Position numbers and translations under genes: made by a program
Shown here: piece after piece, positions 18,001 through 24,383 of the stretch
How positions within the stretch are numbered: the first letter of the stretch is position 1
How the letters are laid out: each line of letters begins with the position of its first letter
Assembly: GCA_035636095.1 (NCBI GenBank)
Contig: DASPZU010000007.1
Location: 62,001 to 126,000 of the forward strand
Source: Gp7-AA10 sp035636095
GTDB lineage: Bacteria; Acidobacteriota; Thermoanaerobaculia; Gp7-AA8
Length of the DNA: 64,000 bases
Reading direction: 5' to 3'
The notes under the pieces: generated by a model
Database searches by the model: none
Told to the model about the DNA's origin: nothing
What the model saw: only the letters and a program-made list of their open reading frames with translations

Positions 18001-19131
18001 GCCAGCGCGGCCCAGGGAACATTCGGTCAGTTCATCGCCGCGATCCCGTTCAGCCGGTTCGCTACGCGGCTCCTCAGCTCCGCCGGCACCACTCCGGTGC
18101 TGAGCCTGCAGCAAGTCGCCGAGTCGGCGAAGTTCCGCACGAACCTCGGCATCGTCGAAGGCGCAGGGCAACCGGTCAACGGACGCCTGCGCATCTTCAA
18201 CGATCTGGGCGTGCTGTTGAAGGAAATCCCTTACAACCTCCAGCCGGCTGAACACCGTCAGATGAATCGCTTTATTTCGGCAAACGGCGTCGCCAACCTC
18301 GAGGATGGACGGATCGAGATCACCGTCGACTCCGATACCGGCGCGATCAGTGCCTATGCGTCCGTGCTCGACAACATCACATCAGATCCACTGGCCGTGA
18401 TGCCGGTCCAGGTTTCCGGCGTGAGCGCATCGAGCTACACGCTTCCGGGAATTGCAGATCTCCCAACCGGCGCGAACAATTTTCATTCCGACATCCGCAT
18501 CTACAACGGCGGAAATATCAGCGTGCCGGTGACGCTCACGTTTTACCCGCAATCGAATCCCGGAGCGAAGGTCGCGATTCCTGCGTTTACGATCGGTTCG
18601 GCACAGGTTGCCGCGATCGACAACGTCCTGCCGGCGCTCTTCGGCGCCACACCGCCCGGCGGGCGCGCGGGTTCGATCGTCGTCACGACGGTGGAAAGCG
18701 CGTCACTGGTCGTGACCGGCCGCACATACAGTATCGATTCGGCCGGCGGAACTTTCGGTCAGTTCATCCCGGGAGTCACACCTGCGGAAGGGATCGCGGT
18801 CGGCAGTCCACCGTTGCAGCTTCTCCAGCTCGAGCAGTCGCAGAGTTTCCGGACCAACCTCGGAATGGCGGAGCTGAGCGGAAATCCGGCACACGTACGC
18901 ATTAACGTGATCCGTCCGGAGTCGAAAGTCGCGGGTATCGTGGAGTGGGATCTGCGGCCGAACGAGTTCGTGCAGCTCGGACGCATCATCGAGTCCGTGT
19001 ACGGTTCCGGATCGAATACTTACAACGCCCGCATCAGCGTCGAGGTGACGGGCGGCACGGGTCGGGTGGCGGCGTATGGCTCGGTGATTGACAACGCGAC
19101 GCAGGATCCGACATACGTGCCCGCGCAATAG
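15025..19131 (+). CDS. Large exported protein: eight Cys-paired carboxypeptidase-regulatory-like repeats and a duplicated C-terminal domain
   Basis: 1368 residues with a signal peptide (LFVAAAMILSSAAHVRAQ). Residues about 32-675 hold eight tandem units of about 80 residues, each of the CarboxypepD_reg type (F-S-G-T-V-T-D ... I-A-G-A-T-V-T-W ... Y-A-F-T-N-V). Every unit has two cysteines, one after the central strand (CQTATL-like) and one near the end (YTPTC), suggesting one disulfide per unit. A fibronectin-III-like segment follows (TCTVSMSAPAVSQSG). The last 480 residues are two copies of a domain of about 200 residues, each containing GTFGQFI, FRTNLG and a closing DN-x-T-x-DP (VLDNITSDPLAVMPVQ and VIDNATQDPTYVPAQ). 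It has no sorting motif or anchor, and the function is unknown; an extracellular adhesin-like or structural role is inferred. A GGGGG purine run precedes the ATG. Confidence 0.85.
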   Translation: MFGPGTRSLFVAAAMILSSAAHVRAQIIPTATVTGTVTDGFTGLPVAGATVSYAGKTAITNAAGTYTITVIACSFSGPFTVTAVNYQQFSQTYAPPVCGVNMKNVALAPLTNFSGTVTDARNASPIAGALVSWGSYSTTTDASGNYAFTNVLCGTANLNVSKANYFPSSQPYGTLCRTNQTKNVALTPSANITGTVRDSYGNFPIFNALVTFQGVSDTTDSLGRYFISGLPCGAGTLSATAASYQSFSTPFSPTCAGSDVKDIQLQPLTDFSGTVTDSVSGAAIAGATVTWASYTTATDSTGRYRLFNVLCQTATLTVSKSGYQNSSQSYTPDCYPPPTGGPPKNVQLRPLVTVNGTVKDVQTGFAISGATVTWGTNSTTTGQLGGYAFTNVICQTATLTAAKTGYQTSTQTYTPTCLITNTKDIQLQGLTSFSGVVRDAATSAPIVGATISWGTLNTTTSQTGTYAFANVPCGTSTLKVTKSGYVPFSQSYTPTCLSTSAKDITLSAAVTTGTILGTIRDAVSNSAINGAAVDFAGIVATTDSSGKYSLANVPCVADTLAATANGYQNYSSPYTPATCPGSSTKDIQLQPNAVSFSGIVADAANRSPVAGASVTWGSFSTTTNVIGAYAFNNVACQTATLTITKSGYQTFSQSYTPSCFGNSIKDVPLASASTATCTVSMSAPAVSQSGIEYVVSWTASANPNTPYTLDEATSRDFTTGLITQTVSGLSRIFTHDVTATTTYYYRAKPLTCTGTPITFSSTISTVVQSPPPPQRRNVDTVVPLGSTTPVRASIFIPAPAGKNALDTGFTASTDQPYLAVSPSSGTIPPQGMTFTVTASPAGLPVGANTGTVNVVSTLGEKVGSVPVSITLSTSVTNEPKNFPPQNALIIPVVTHVNGATGPFLSDVRLTNMHGIAVNYELTFTPTGTNGTQAGKKTTIAANSTQTIALNDIARDFFGLGASGNASDFGFGALEIRPVNVATLLTFASSRTYASAAQGTFGQFIAAIPFSRFATRLLSSAGTTPVLSLQQVAESAKFRTNLGIVEGAGQPVNGRLRIFNDLGVLLKEIPYNLQPAEHRQMNRFISANGVANLEDGRIEITVDSDTGAISAYASVLDNITSDPLAVMPVQVSGVSASSYTLPGIADLPTGANNFHSDIRIYNGGNISVPVTLTFYPQSNPGAKVAIPAFTIGSAQVAAIDNVLPALFGATPPGGRAGSIVVTTVESASLVVTGRTYSIDSAGGTFGQFIPGVTPAEGIAVGSPPLQLLQLEQSQSFRTNLGMAELSGNPAHVRINVIRPESKVAGIVEWDLRPNEFVQLGRIIESVYGSGSNTYNARISVEVTGGTGRVAAYGSVIDNATQDPTYVPAQ

Positions 19132-19166
19132 CCCGCTCTGCGGTGCTTTCGATGTATAAACATCGC

Positions 19167-19784
19167 ATGAACAAGAACCGCATCTTCGCCGCCATCCTCG
19201 TTGCGTCGGCTGCCATCGCCGTCTACGGCCGCGGCAACCGAACGGACATGATCGTGACGCTGAGGTTCACACCGCAGGAGGGCGTGACTTCGACCACGGT
19301 CGATCTCTCGCCCGCGTTGCTACGACAGTCGATCGCGATTCGCGTGCAAGACGCGCGACAGCTCCCCGATCCGCTCGTCATCGGGCACGGCACGGGTGGA
19401 AACGACAAAGTCTTTCCGATCCACGCCGACCGCGATGTCGTCGCATTCATTCAGGAGACAGTTGCCGACATCGCAAGCCAGTGGTCGGTGAAGCAGGAGA
19501 AATCGGCAAATCGAATCCTGACACTCCAGTTGATCCGCTTCGACGTCGACGAGAGCAACAAAGCCGTCGGCTCGGTGTACACCAGCGACGTGAAGCTCGC
19601 GTTCGTGCTGAAGGACGCTCAGGGGAAAACGCTGGCGGAAGGCAACGGATCGGGTGGAACACACCGATACGGCAAGGGTCACAGCGGAGAGAATTGCAAT
19701 GAAGTCCTGAGCGATGCTTTGAAGGAAGCGTTCGCGAACGTGATCTCGAACGGTGAGCTGCAGGCGGCGTGGGCGTCGAAGTAG
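19167..19784 (+). CDS. Exported protein of unknown function
   Basis: 205 residues from ATG 19167, which gives a standard signal peptide (MNKNRIFAAILVASAAIAVYG). The mature part is a single soluble domain with LRQSIAIRVQDARQLPDPLVIG, SANRILTLQLIRFDVDES and a Gly-rich turn EGNGSGGTHRYGKG near the end. The alternation of strands and the late Cys (GENCNEVLSDALKEAF) resemble YajG-type periplasmic proteins, but there is no lipobox and the family is not certain. It stands 35 nt after the repeat-protein gene. A strong hairpin, the terminator of the convergent RNA gene, lies just past its stop and could also end this transcript. Confidence 0.65.
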   Translation: MNKNRIFAAILVASAAIAVYGRGNRTDMIVTLRFTPQEGVTSTTVDLSPALLRQSIAIRVQDARQLPDPLVIGHGTGGNDKVFPIHADRDVVAFIQETVADIASQWSVKQEKSANRILTLQLIRFDVDESNKAVGSVYTSDVKLAFVLKDAQGKTLAEGNGSGGTHRYGKGHSGENCNEVLSDALKEAFANVISNGELQAAWASK

Positions 19785-19787
19785 CCG

Positions 19788-19819
19788 AAAAAATTTGCCC
19801 CGCCTTTGCGGCGGGGCAA
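19788..19819 (-). terminator. Intrinsic terminator of the 6S-like RNA
   Basis: A perfect 10-bp stem TTGCCCCGCC / GGCGGGGCAA encloses a 5-nt loop. On the minus strand it is followed by A and six T. On the plus strand only GTTAATT follows, so minus-strand termination is favoured. The stem could still help end the convergent plus-strand gene. Confidence 0.85.
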
Positions 19820-19980
19820 GTTAATTACTGGATGTGGCGCGGCGCGAACGCTCAGGGGCGAGACTTCATAGATCGGTAAGATTCAAAGAAGACTTCAAGA
19901 GGGTAAAACTCTGAGGCAGGCTCTTAAAACAGAAAGCAGATTCTCGCCTGCCCATCCAGTAAATCCTTACTATTCAATAC
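19788..19980 (-). ncRNA. ssrS: 6S-like structured RNA candidate (about 190 nt)
   Basis: There is no protein gene in this interval of more than 300 nt. On the minus strand a promoter, a roughly 190-nt transcript and an intrinsic terminator follow one another. The ends pair: TTACTGGATG (19825-19834 on the plus strand) with CATCCAGTAA (19953-19962), a perfect 10-bp closing stem. Inside it a second helix pairs the CAGGGGCGAGA region (19853-19863) with TCTCGCCTG (19942-19950). Between the two helices, on one side only, lies a small GCG-CGAA-CGC hairpin. A closing stem, an asymmetric bubble with a small hairpin and a long distal arm is the plan of 6S RNA, and the length fits. It follows a GerMN gene. 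No primary-sequence match was verified, so the identity is an inference. Confidence 0.55.
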
Positions 19981-19986
19981 GGCCGG

Positions 19987-20017
19987 ATTATCGCACACAT
20001 TGTGAAAATTTTCTCAA
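19987..20017 (-). promoter_or_regulatory. Sigma-70-type promoter of the 6S-like RNA
   Basis: Minus-strand -10 GATAAT (19987-19992) and -35 TTGAGA (20012-20017) with a 19-nt spacer. The predicted start is near 19980. The region is strikingly AT-rich against its surroundings. Confidence 0.6.
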
Positions 20018-20020
20018 TGT
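19997..20020. promoter_or_regulatory. 24-nt near-perfect dyad over the 6S-like RNA promoter
   Basis: ACATTGTGAAAATTTTCTCAATGT is palindromic except for one symmetric mismatch pair (position 7/18). It covers the -35 and much of the spacer, the position of a repressor operator. No matching regulator is identified. Confidence 0.5.
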
Positions 20021-20122
20021 AACAGCAATGTGACAAGTTGCTTATATTTCAGCAAGATAACTGATACCGAGCGCGACGGGCCAAAACTACTACAGAACAG
20101 GCGTTCGGTCAACGGCCGCCGT

Positions 20123-20650
20123 TCAGCGGGCAACGACCGAAGGCACTGGTGAGAACGCGCGGGACAGACTGACATGCCCGCCCAGGGTCTCGGCAGGCTC
20201 GCCGTTGACGAGCATCCGGACGCGTTTCACTTCCGGAAAGTTGACCGTTACTGTTTCTACGACGGAATAGACGGCCATAAGTTCCTGATGGCTTCCGGTG
20301 GCCCATCCCTGCGTAAGCGTCGGGCCGCCGAGGTCGACGAACGCGGTGCCGTCCGGAAGAAGGTAGGCGCCCCGAACGATGGTGTCGGCGGGAAGCAGCC
20401 GTGGAACCGCACTGTTGGCCGAGCCTTTGACCAGCTCGCGCACGACCAGACCGAGCGCGCCCGCCGGGTTCTCGGGAAGCGGAAGATCACGACGCTCGGG
20501 CGCAAGCAGAAGGTCTTGCCCTTCGTAGTAGAGCGACACTGTCCGCATCGCGACTTTGTTCGCCACATTGAGATTCGGCGAGAGCGGCTGCTGTTTGCTT
20601 CTACAACCAGTAGAGGCGATGAGCAGCGCGATCAGGACCAACCGCCTCAC
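20123..20650 (-). CDS. GerMN-domain lipoprotein
   Basis: 175 residues with a lipobox (LIALLIASTGC), so lipid-anchored. The mature part is one GerMN (sporulation/spore-germination) domain: VSLYYEGQDLLLAPERRDLP, LVRELVKGSANSAVPRLLPADTIVRGAYL, TAFVDLGG, and YSVVETVTVNFPEVKRVRMLVNG. The domain occurs widely in non-sporulating bacteria and is thought to act in cell-envelope or peptidoglycan-associated complexes. Its start overlaps the stop of the upstream amidase gene by 4 nt, and amidase-GerMN is a recurrent gene pair. The 6S-like RNA follows. Confidence 0.9.
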   Translation of the reverse strand: MRRLVLIALLIASTGCRSKQQPLSPNLNVANKVAMRTVSLYYEGQDLLLAPERRDLPLPENPAGALGLVVRELVKGSANSAVPRLLPADTIVRGAYLLPDGTAFVDLGGPTLTQGWATGSHQELMAVYSVVETVTVNFPEVKRVRMLVNGEPAETLGGHVSLSRAFSPVPSVVAR

Positions 20651-22155
20651 GTACCGGCCTTTTTGTCGGTGGGCGACGCAGGGGCGGGCGCGGGCGGACG
20701 GATGACGCCGATGCGCGTTTCGTAATCGATCTTGTATCGCTCCACCGCCGTCGTGAGCGCGTCGACGACGAGCTTCTGAAAGTCATTGTTCTGAAGTTTC
20801 GATTCTTCGTCGGGATTCGTGATGAACGCGACCTCGACCAGCGCTGCCGGCATCGTGGCGCCGACCAGCACTTTGAAGGGCGCCTGCTTCACCCCGCGAT
20901 TCTGAACGTGCGTCGCGCGATTCATCTCTTCCTGCACCGCCTGCGCGAAGCGGCTCGACTCGTTGAGATACTCCTGTTGCGCGAGGTCCCAGAGAATCAT
21001 TTTCAAATCAGCAGTCTCGGCCGCCGACGTCTTGGCCGCGGCATTCTCCACCTCGGCTGCCTTCTTCGCGAGCTCGTCGGAAGCTTCCAGCGAAAGGAAA
21101 TATGTCTCCGATCCGTGCGCGCCCTTGACGACGGCGGCATTCATGTGAACGGAGAGAAAAAGATCGGCATGATACTGATTCGCAATCGACGTGCGTTGAT
21201 CGAGCGGCACGAGGCTGTCGTCCGTGCGCGTCAGGATCACGCGCGTCTTGAGCTTGTTCTCGAGATTGTCCGCCAGGCGGCGGCATAGCGCGAGGGTGGC
21301 GTCCTTTTCCATCAGCCCGCGAGGACCAACCGCGCCGACTTCTTTTCCGCCGTGACCTGGATCGATCACGATGGTGTGAATGCCTGGCGCCTCGACGGGA
21401 CGCCTGGGAGTGACAATCGTCGGCAGCATGCCCGGGCCGGCCGCGACTTTGTGAAAGTCGAGGACGATGCGAAAAGGATTCTCGAGTTTGTAGGCATCCG
21501 CTCCGACATCGGCCGCCTTCAGGTCGAGCCGCAGATCATTGCCGCTGAAGGTCGCCTTGGAGATGTAGGGATCGTCGTACGACTGGTCCGCAAAGGGTGC
21601 GCGAATGGGGGTCTTGAATCGGATGATGTAGGCTGCCTGGTCCTTGATGATCGCGTAGTCGCTTGACGCCGTCAGACTGACGACGACTTTCGAGATTCCC
21701 TGAACATTCGCGACCGACAACTGAACGCCGAGGACGGTGTGTTGCGCGGGACGAACCGAGAGGATACGCGCGCCGGGATCCCACGCGACATCCATATCGA
21801 TGGTCCTGCTCAGAAAGCCCTGAAAGAACTGCCACGGAACGTAGGGGCGTCCTGCCACCACCACCGGAGCAACCGGCATCTCGATCAGCTCGTCGCGAAC
21901 CACGCCGTATCGGCTGTCCGGACCGAATGCCGCGAGATTGTTGTTGAGAGTCGCCTTGAAGCCGGTGCCATCGGGCGAAACAGTGCCTCCCAGGGCTGCC
22001 ACCACGTCATCGGCGGCGAAGAAGGTCAACCCTTCGACGTGCGTGATGGCGACGGAGCGATCGCCGTTCGGCGTGCGGAGCGTCGCCTGATTTGGCGCCT
22101 GCGCAGAGAGAATCGTGGCGGCAGCGAGAATGAACAGCGGAAGGAACCGCTTCAT
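20647..22155 (-). CDS. amiC: Exported N-acetylmuramoyl-L-alanine amidase (Amidase_3)
   Basis: 502 residues with a signal peptide (MKRFLPLFILAAATILSAQA). Residues about 25-135 form a copper-amine-oxidase-N-like domain, 140-235 an AMIN-like domain, and 260-480 the zinc amidase that cleaves the lactyl-L-Ala bond of peptidoglycan. Zinc ligands are His268 (DPGHGG), Glu283 (GLMEKD) and His337 (SVHMNA); the catalytic Glu441 is in AALVEVAFITN. An Ala-rich insert near residues 365-380 resembles the autoinhibitory helix of AmiC-type enzymes. The Pro/Ala-rich tail ends in the overlap with the GerMN gene. A GATAAT sits about 20 nt before the ATG. Confidence 0.93.
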   Translation of the reverse strand: MKRFLPLFILAAATILSAQAPNQATLRTPNGDRSVAITHVEGLTFFAADDVVAALGGTVSPDGTGFKATLNNNLAAFGPDSRYGVVRDELIEMPVAPVVVAGRPYVPWQFFQGFLSRTIDMDVAWDPGARILSVRPAQHTVLGVQLSVANVQGISKVVVSLTASSDYAIIKDQAAYIIRFKTPIRAPFADQSYDDPYISKATFSGNDLRLDLKAADVGADAYKLENPFRIVLDFHKVAAGPGMLPTIVTPRRPVEAPGIHTIVIDPGHGGKEVGAVGPRGLMEKDATLALCRRLADNLENKLKTRVILTRTDDSLVPLDQRTSIANQYHADLFLSVHMNAAVVKGAHGSETYFLSLEASDELAKKAAEVENAAAKTSAAETADLKMILWDLAQQEYLNESSRFAQAVQEEMNRATHVQNRGVKQAPFKVLVGATMPAALVEVAFITNPDEESKLQNNDFQKLVVDALTTAVERYKIDYETRIGVIRPPAPAPASPTDKKAGT

Positions 22156-22184
22156 AGGAGCTTTCTCTTATTATCGCATGCAGG

Positions 22185-22769
22185 ATGATGAAGCTCGCCG
22201 CGGTCACGCCGATGCTCGTTCTCATCGCGTGCGGTCCGGCGCAACCGGCAGGACAAACGCTGAGCAAGGAGCCGATCAGCGTTCGGGGCTGGATCGCCGA
22301 TGTCGAAGCGCCGCCGGACGCGCGATTTCAAACTGCGGAATCCGACGCGCTTCGCCGCATGCAGATTTACCAGTCGGCCAACGTCTGGGTTGACAACGCG
22401 CCGTACGTTTCGGGCGGCGTCGCGGAAAACGGCGCATTCCTTCTTCTCGACGTCCCGCCCGGAAACACCACCATCACATTCACCGCATCCGGCGCGCCCG
22501 CGGCCAAGCTCGTCATGCAGGGTGTGCCCGGCAACGCGGACGTCTTCGTCCCTGCGCTGCTGCTCCGCCGCGACTCGGTCGCGCTGCTCGATCCGAAGAG
22601 CGTGAAAGTCCGAGTGGCCGCCGGCGTCGATCGCGCAAAGCCTTCGGGAATCACCTGCACGATAGCCGGCGTAGCCGTGCCGGTGATGACAACGCCGATC
22701 GGCGAGATGGTTGATCGCCACGACTTTCCGAATCGCCCCACAGTCCGCCCGCTGGCCATCGTCAAGTAA
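22185..22769 (+). CDS. Lipoprotein of unknown function
   Basis: 194 residues, with two ATG codons in a row at the start. The leader MKLAAVTPMLVLIAC ends in a lipobox Cys. The mature part contains strand-rich segments (SANVWVDNAPYVSGGVAENG, FLLLDVPPGNTTITFTASG, AAKLVMQGVPGNADVFVPAL) resembling a beta-sandwich of the carboxypeptidase-regulatory type. It is divergent from the amidase gene, with only 29 nt between them, and 11 nt ahead of the iron-permease-like gene, so it probably shares that transcript. No family was recognised. Confidence 0.7.
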   Translation: MMKLAAVTPMLVLIACGPAQPAGQTLSKEPISVRGWIADVEAPPDARFQTAESDALRRMQIYQSANVWVDNAPYVSGGVAENGAFLLLDVPPGNTTITFTASGAPAAKLVMQGVPGNADVFVPALLLRRDSVALLDPKSVKVRVAAGVDRAKPSGITCTIAGVAVPVMTTPIGEMVDRHDFPNRPTVRPLAIVK

Positions 22770-22780
22770 GGAGAAAGAAT

Positions 22781-23254
22781 ATGGAGCGACGCAATCGCAA
22801 CCGCGGCAATCTTCCGTCGCGCTTCGCAACCGCTGCAACGCAGTGGACCGGCTCGACCGTCGGATTCATTCTGGCCGCGCTCGTGATCGTGGTTTGGGCG
22901 GCGACCGGTCCGATGTTCCGCTGGTCGGACACATGGCAGCTGGTCATCAATACCAGCACCACCATCGTCACGTTCTTGATGGTCTTCCTCATTCAGCGCT
23001 CGCAGAACAAAGACTCGCTCGCGATTCAGCTCAAGCTCAACGAGCTCGTCGCGGCGCTGGAGGGAGCGAGCAATCGACTGATCTCGGTCGAGGACTTGTC
23101 GGAACAGGAGCTCCACGTCCTGCACATCCACTTTCAGCGACTGGCCGAGATGGCGCGGCACGAAGAGCACGTCACCGAGTCGCATTCGATCGAAGAGGCG
23201 GAAGCGCGACACGCCTTCAAGCGCGATCGGCGGAAGAAGAAGCCGGCGCGCTAA
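22781..23254 (+). CDS. Low-affinity iron permease family protein
   Basis: 157 residues. FATAATQWTGSTVGFILAALVIVVWAATGP and WQLVINTSTTIVTFLMVFLIQRSQNKDSLAIQLKLNEL match the Iron_permease (Fet4-like) family: two membrane helices, then an amphipathic RSQNKD motif and a charged helical tail. The Lys/Arg-rich C-terminus is soluble. The iron role comes from the yeast family name and is weakly supported in bacteria. The AAGGAG before the ATG is a good ribosome binding site. Its stop runs straight into a TGTCATCCCGA repeat. Confidence 0.85.
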   Translation: MERRNRNRGNLPSRFATAATQWTGSTVGFILAALVIVVWAATGPMFRWSDTWQLVINTSTTIVTFLMVFLIQRSQNKDSLAIQLKLNELVAALEGASNRLISVEDLSEQELHVLHIHFQRLAEMARHEEHVTESHSIEEAEARHAFKRDRRKKKPAR

Positions 23255-23338
23255 ATGTCATCCCGACCCTGAGCGCAGCGAAGGGGAGGGATCTCTGCTG
23301 ACGAGATCCTTCGCCGTCTACGCGGCTCAGGATGACGT
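23254..23338. repeat. TGTCATCCCGA-type inverted repeat
   Basis: The outer ends ATGTCATCC and GGATGACGT are mirrored. Inside are GAGCGCAGCGAAGGG, GGATCTC, a short loop, GAGATCC and TTCGCCG. This is the common intergenic pattern TGTCATCCCGAGCGCAGCGAAGGATCTC. It separates two convergent genes and encodes the last residues (LTSS) of the minus-strand dehydratase. A second copy is at 40828-40941. Confidence 0.85.
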
Positions 23339-24301
23339 GAGAATCAGCTCCGCAAATTTTTTCAGGTCGATGTTCCCGCCCGACACCACCGCCACGATCG
23401 GCCCCTCCCCCGCCCGCCCGCTGAGCGCGGCCGCGACTGCCAGCGCCCCCGCCCCTTCCGCGATCACGCGAGTCTTCTCGGCGACCAGCCGCATCGCGCG
23501 TCGTGTTTCGTCCAGCGACACGACGATGGATCCGTCCACGATGCCCTGCATCCGCTCCCACATGCGCGGAAAAATGCTCTTGCCGCCGGCGCCGTCGACG
23601 AAGGATGCCTGCCAGTTCGCGAACTGTTGCGGCGAATGCTTCTCGAATGAAAGCGCGCCCGGCGCGGCAGTTTCAGGCTCGGCGCCGAGAATGCGGACTT
23701 TCGGCGCGATCTGACGGATCGCGCTCCCGATGCCGGAGATCAGTCCGCCTCCGCCGATGGCGGCGATCACGGTTTTGACAGTCGGCAGATCTTCCAGGAT
23801 CTCGACACCGAGGGTGGCGTTGCCGGCGACGAAGTCGTGATCATCGAATGGATGGATGAAGGTTCCTTCGACGCCCGGAAACTCGCGGACCTCCATTGCA
23901 CGCCAGCACGCGTCGAAGGGCGCCTTGACGATGCGCGCGCCGAGGTTGCGCATGCGCTCCAGTTTGGTTTCGGGAGCGGTATCGATTGCCACCACCGTGC
24001 ACGCGATGCCGGCCTCACGTGCCGCATAGGCGACGCCTTGTCCCGCATTCCCGGCGCTGATCGTCCAGACCCCCTTCTTTCGCGCCTCGGGCGCAAGCAT
24101 CGCGACGGCGTTGGCCGCGCCTCGAATTTTGAAGGCATTGATCGGTTGCAGGTTCTCGAGCTTCAGCCAGACCTCCGGGGCAGCCGCGTCGTGTCGCAAC
24201 TTGATCAGCGGAGTACGGACCGCCAGGTTCTTGATCCGCTCGCGCGCGGCGCGGATCTCATCGAGTGAAACCGGACGAACGGGAGGTGCTGCCACAGCCA
24301 T
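23327..24301 (-). CDS. PLP-dependent threonine/serine dehydratase-like enzyme
   Basis: 324 residues from ATG 24301, which gives the family N-terminus (PVSLDEIRAARERIKNLAVRTPLIK). Fold type II PLP enzyme: the PLP Lys is in NAFKIRGAANA, the phosphate loop is GGGGLISGIG, and the substrate loop is TISAGNAGQGVAYAA. VVSGGNIDLKKFAEL is the C-terminal signature of serine/threonine dehydratases and serine racemases. It lacks an ACT regulatory domain, as in catabolic dehydratases. The exact substrate (Thr, Ser or 3-hydroxy-Asp) cannot be read. The gene diverges from the TMTC-like gene. Confidence 0.88.
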   Translation of the reverse strand: MAVAAPPVRPVSLDEIRAARERIKNLAVRTPLIKLRHDAAAPEVWLKLENLQPINAFKIRGAANAVAMLAPEARKKGVWTISAGNAGQGVAYAAREAGIACTVVAIDTAPETKLERMRNLGARIVKAPFDACWRAMEVREFPGVEGTFIHPFDDHDFVAGNATLGVEILEDLPTVKTVIAAIGGGGLISGIGSAIRQIAPKVRILGAEPETAAPGALSFEKHSPQQFANWQASFVDGAGGKSIFPRMWERMQGIVDGSIVVSLDETRRAMRLVAEKTRVIAEGAGALAVAAALSGRAGEGPIVAVVSGGNIDLKKFAELILTSS

Positions 24302-24383
24302 GCGGCGAATTCTATCGCGGGCTGATCGATTGCCAGGCTCATCGTCGCGTGCGTCAAGGCCGTGATGCGGCCATAATGGCCGC

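Noticed and set aside
17089..18255. 388-codon frame antisense to the repeat protein
   Set aside because: Arg-rich, no signal or domain; the plus-strand repeats are clear.
19820..19980. SRP RNA, tmRNA or RNase P RNA in the RNA interval
   Set aside because: Too short for tmRNA or RNase P, no GGAAGGAAGCA-type SRP apical motif, and no tRNA-like ends; 6S is the best remaining fit.
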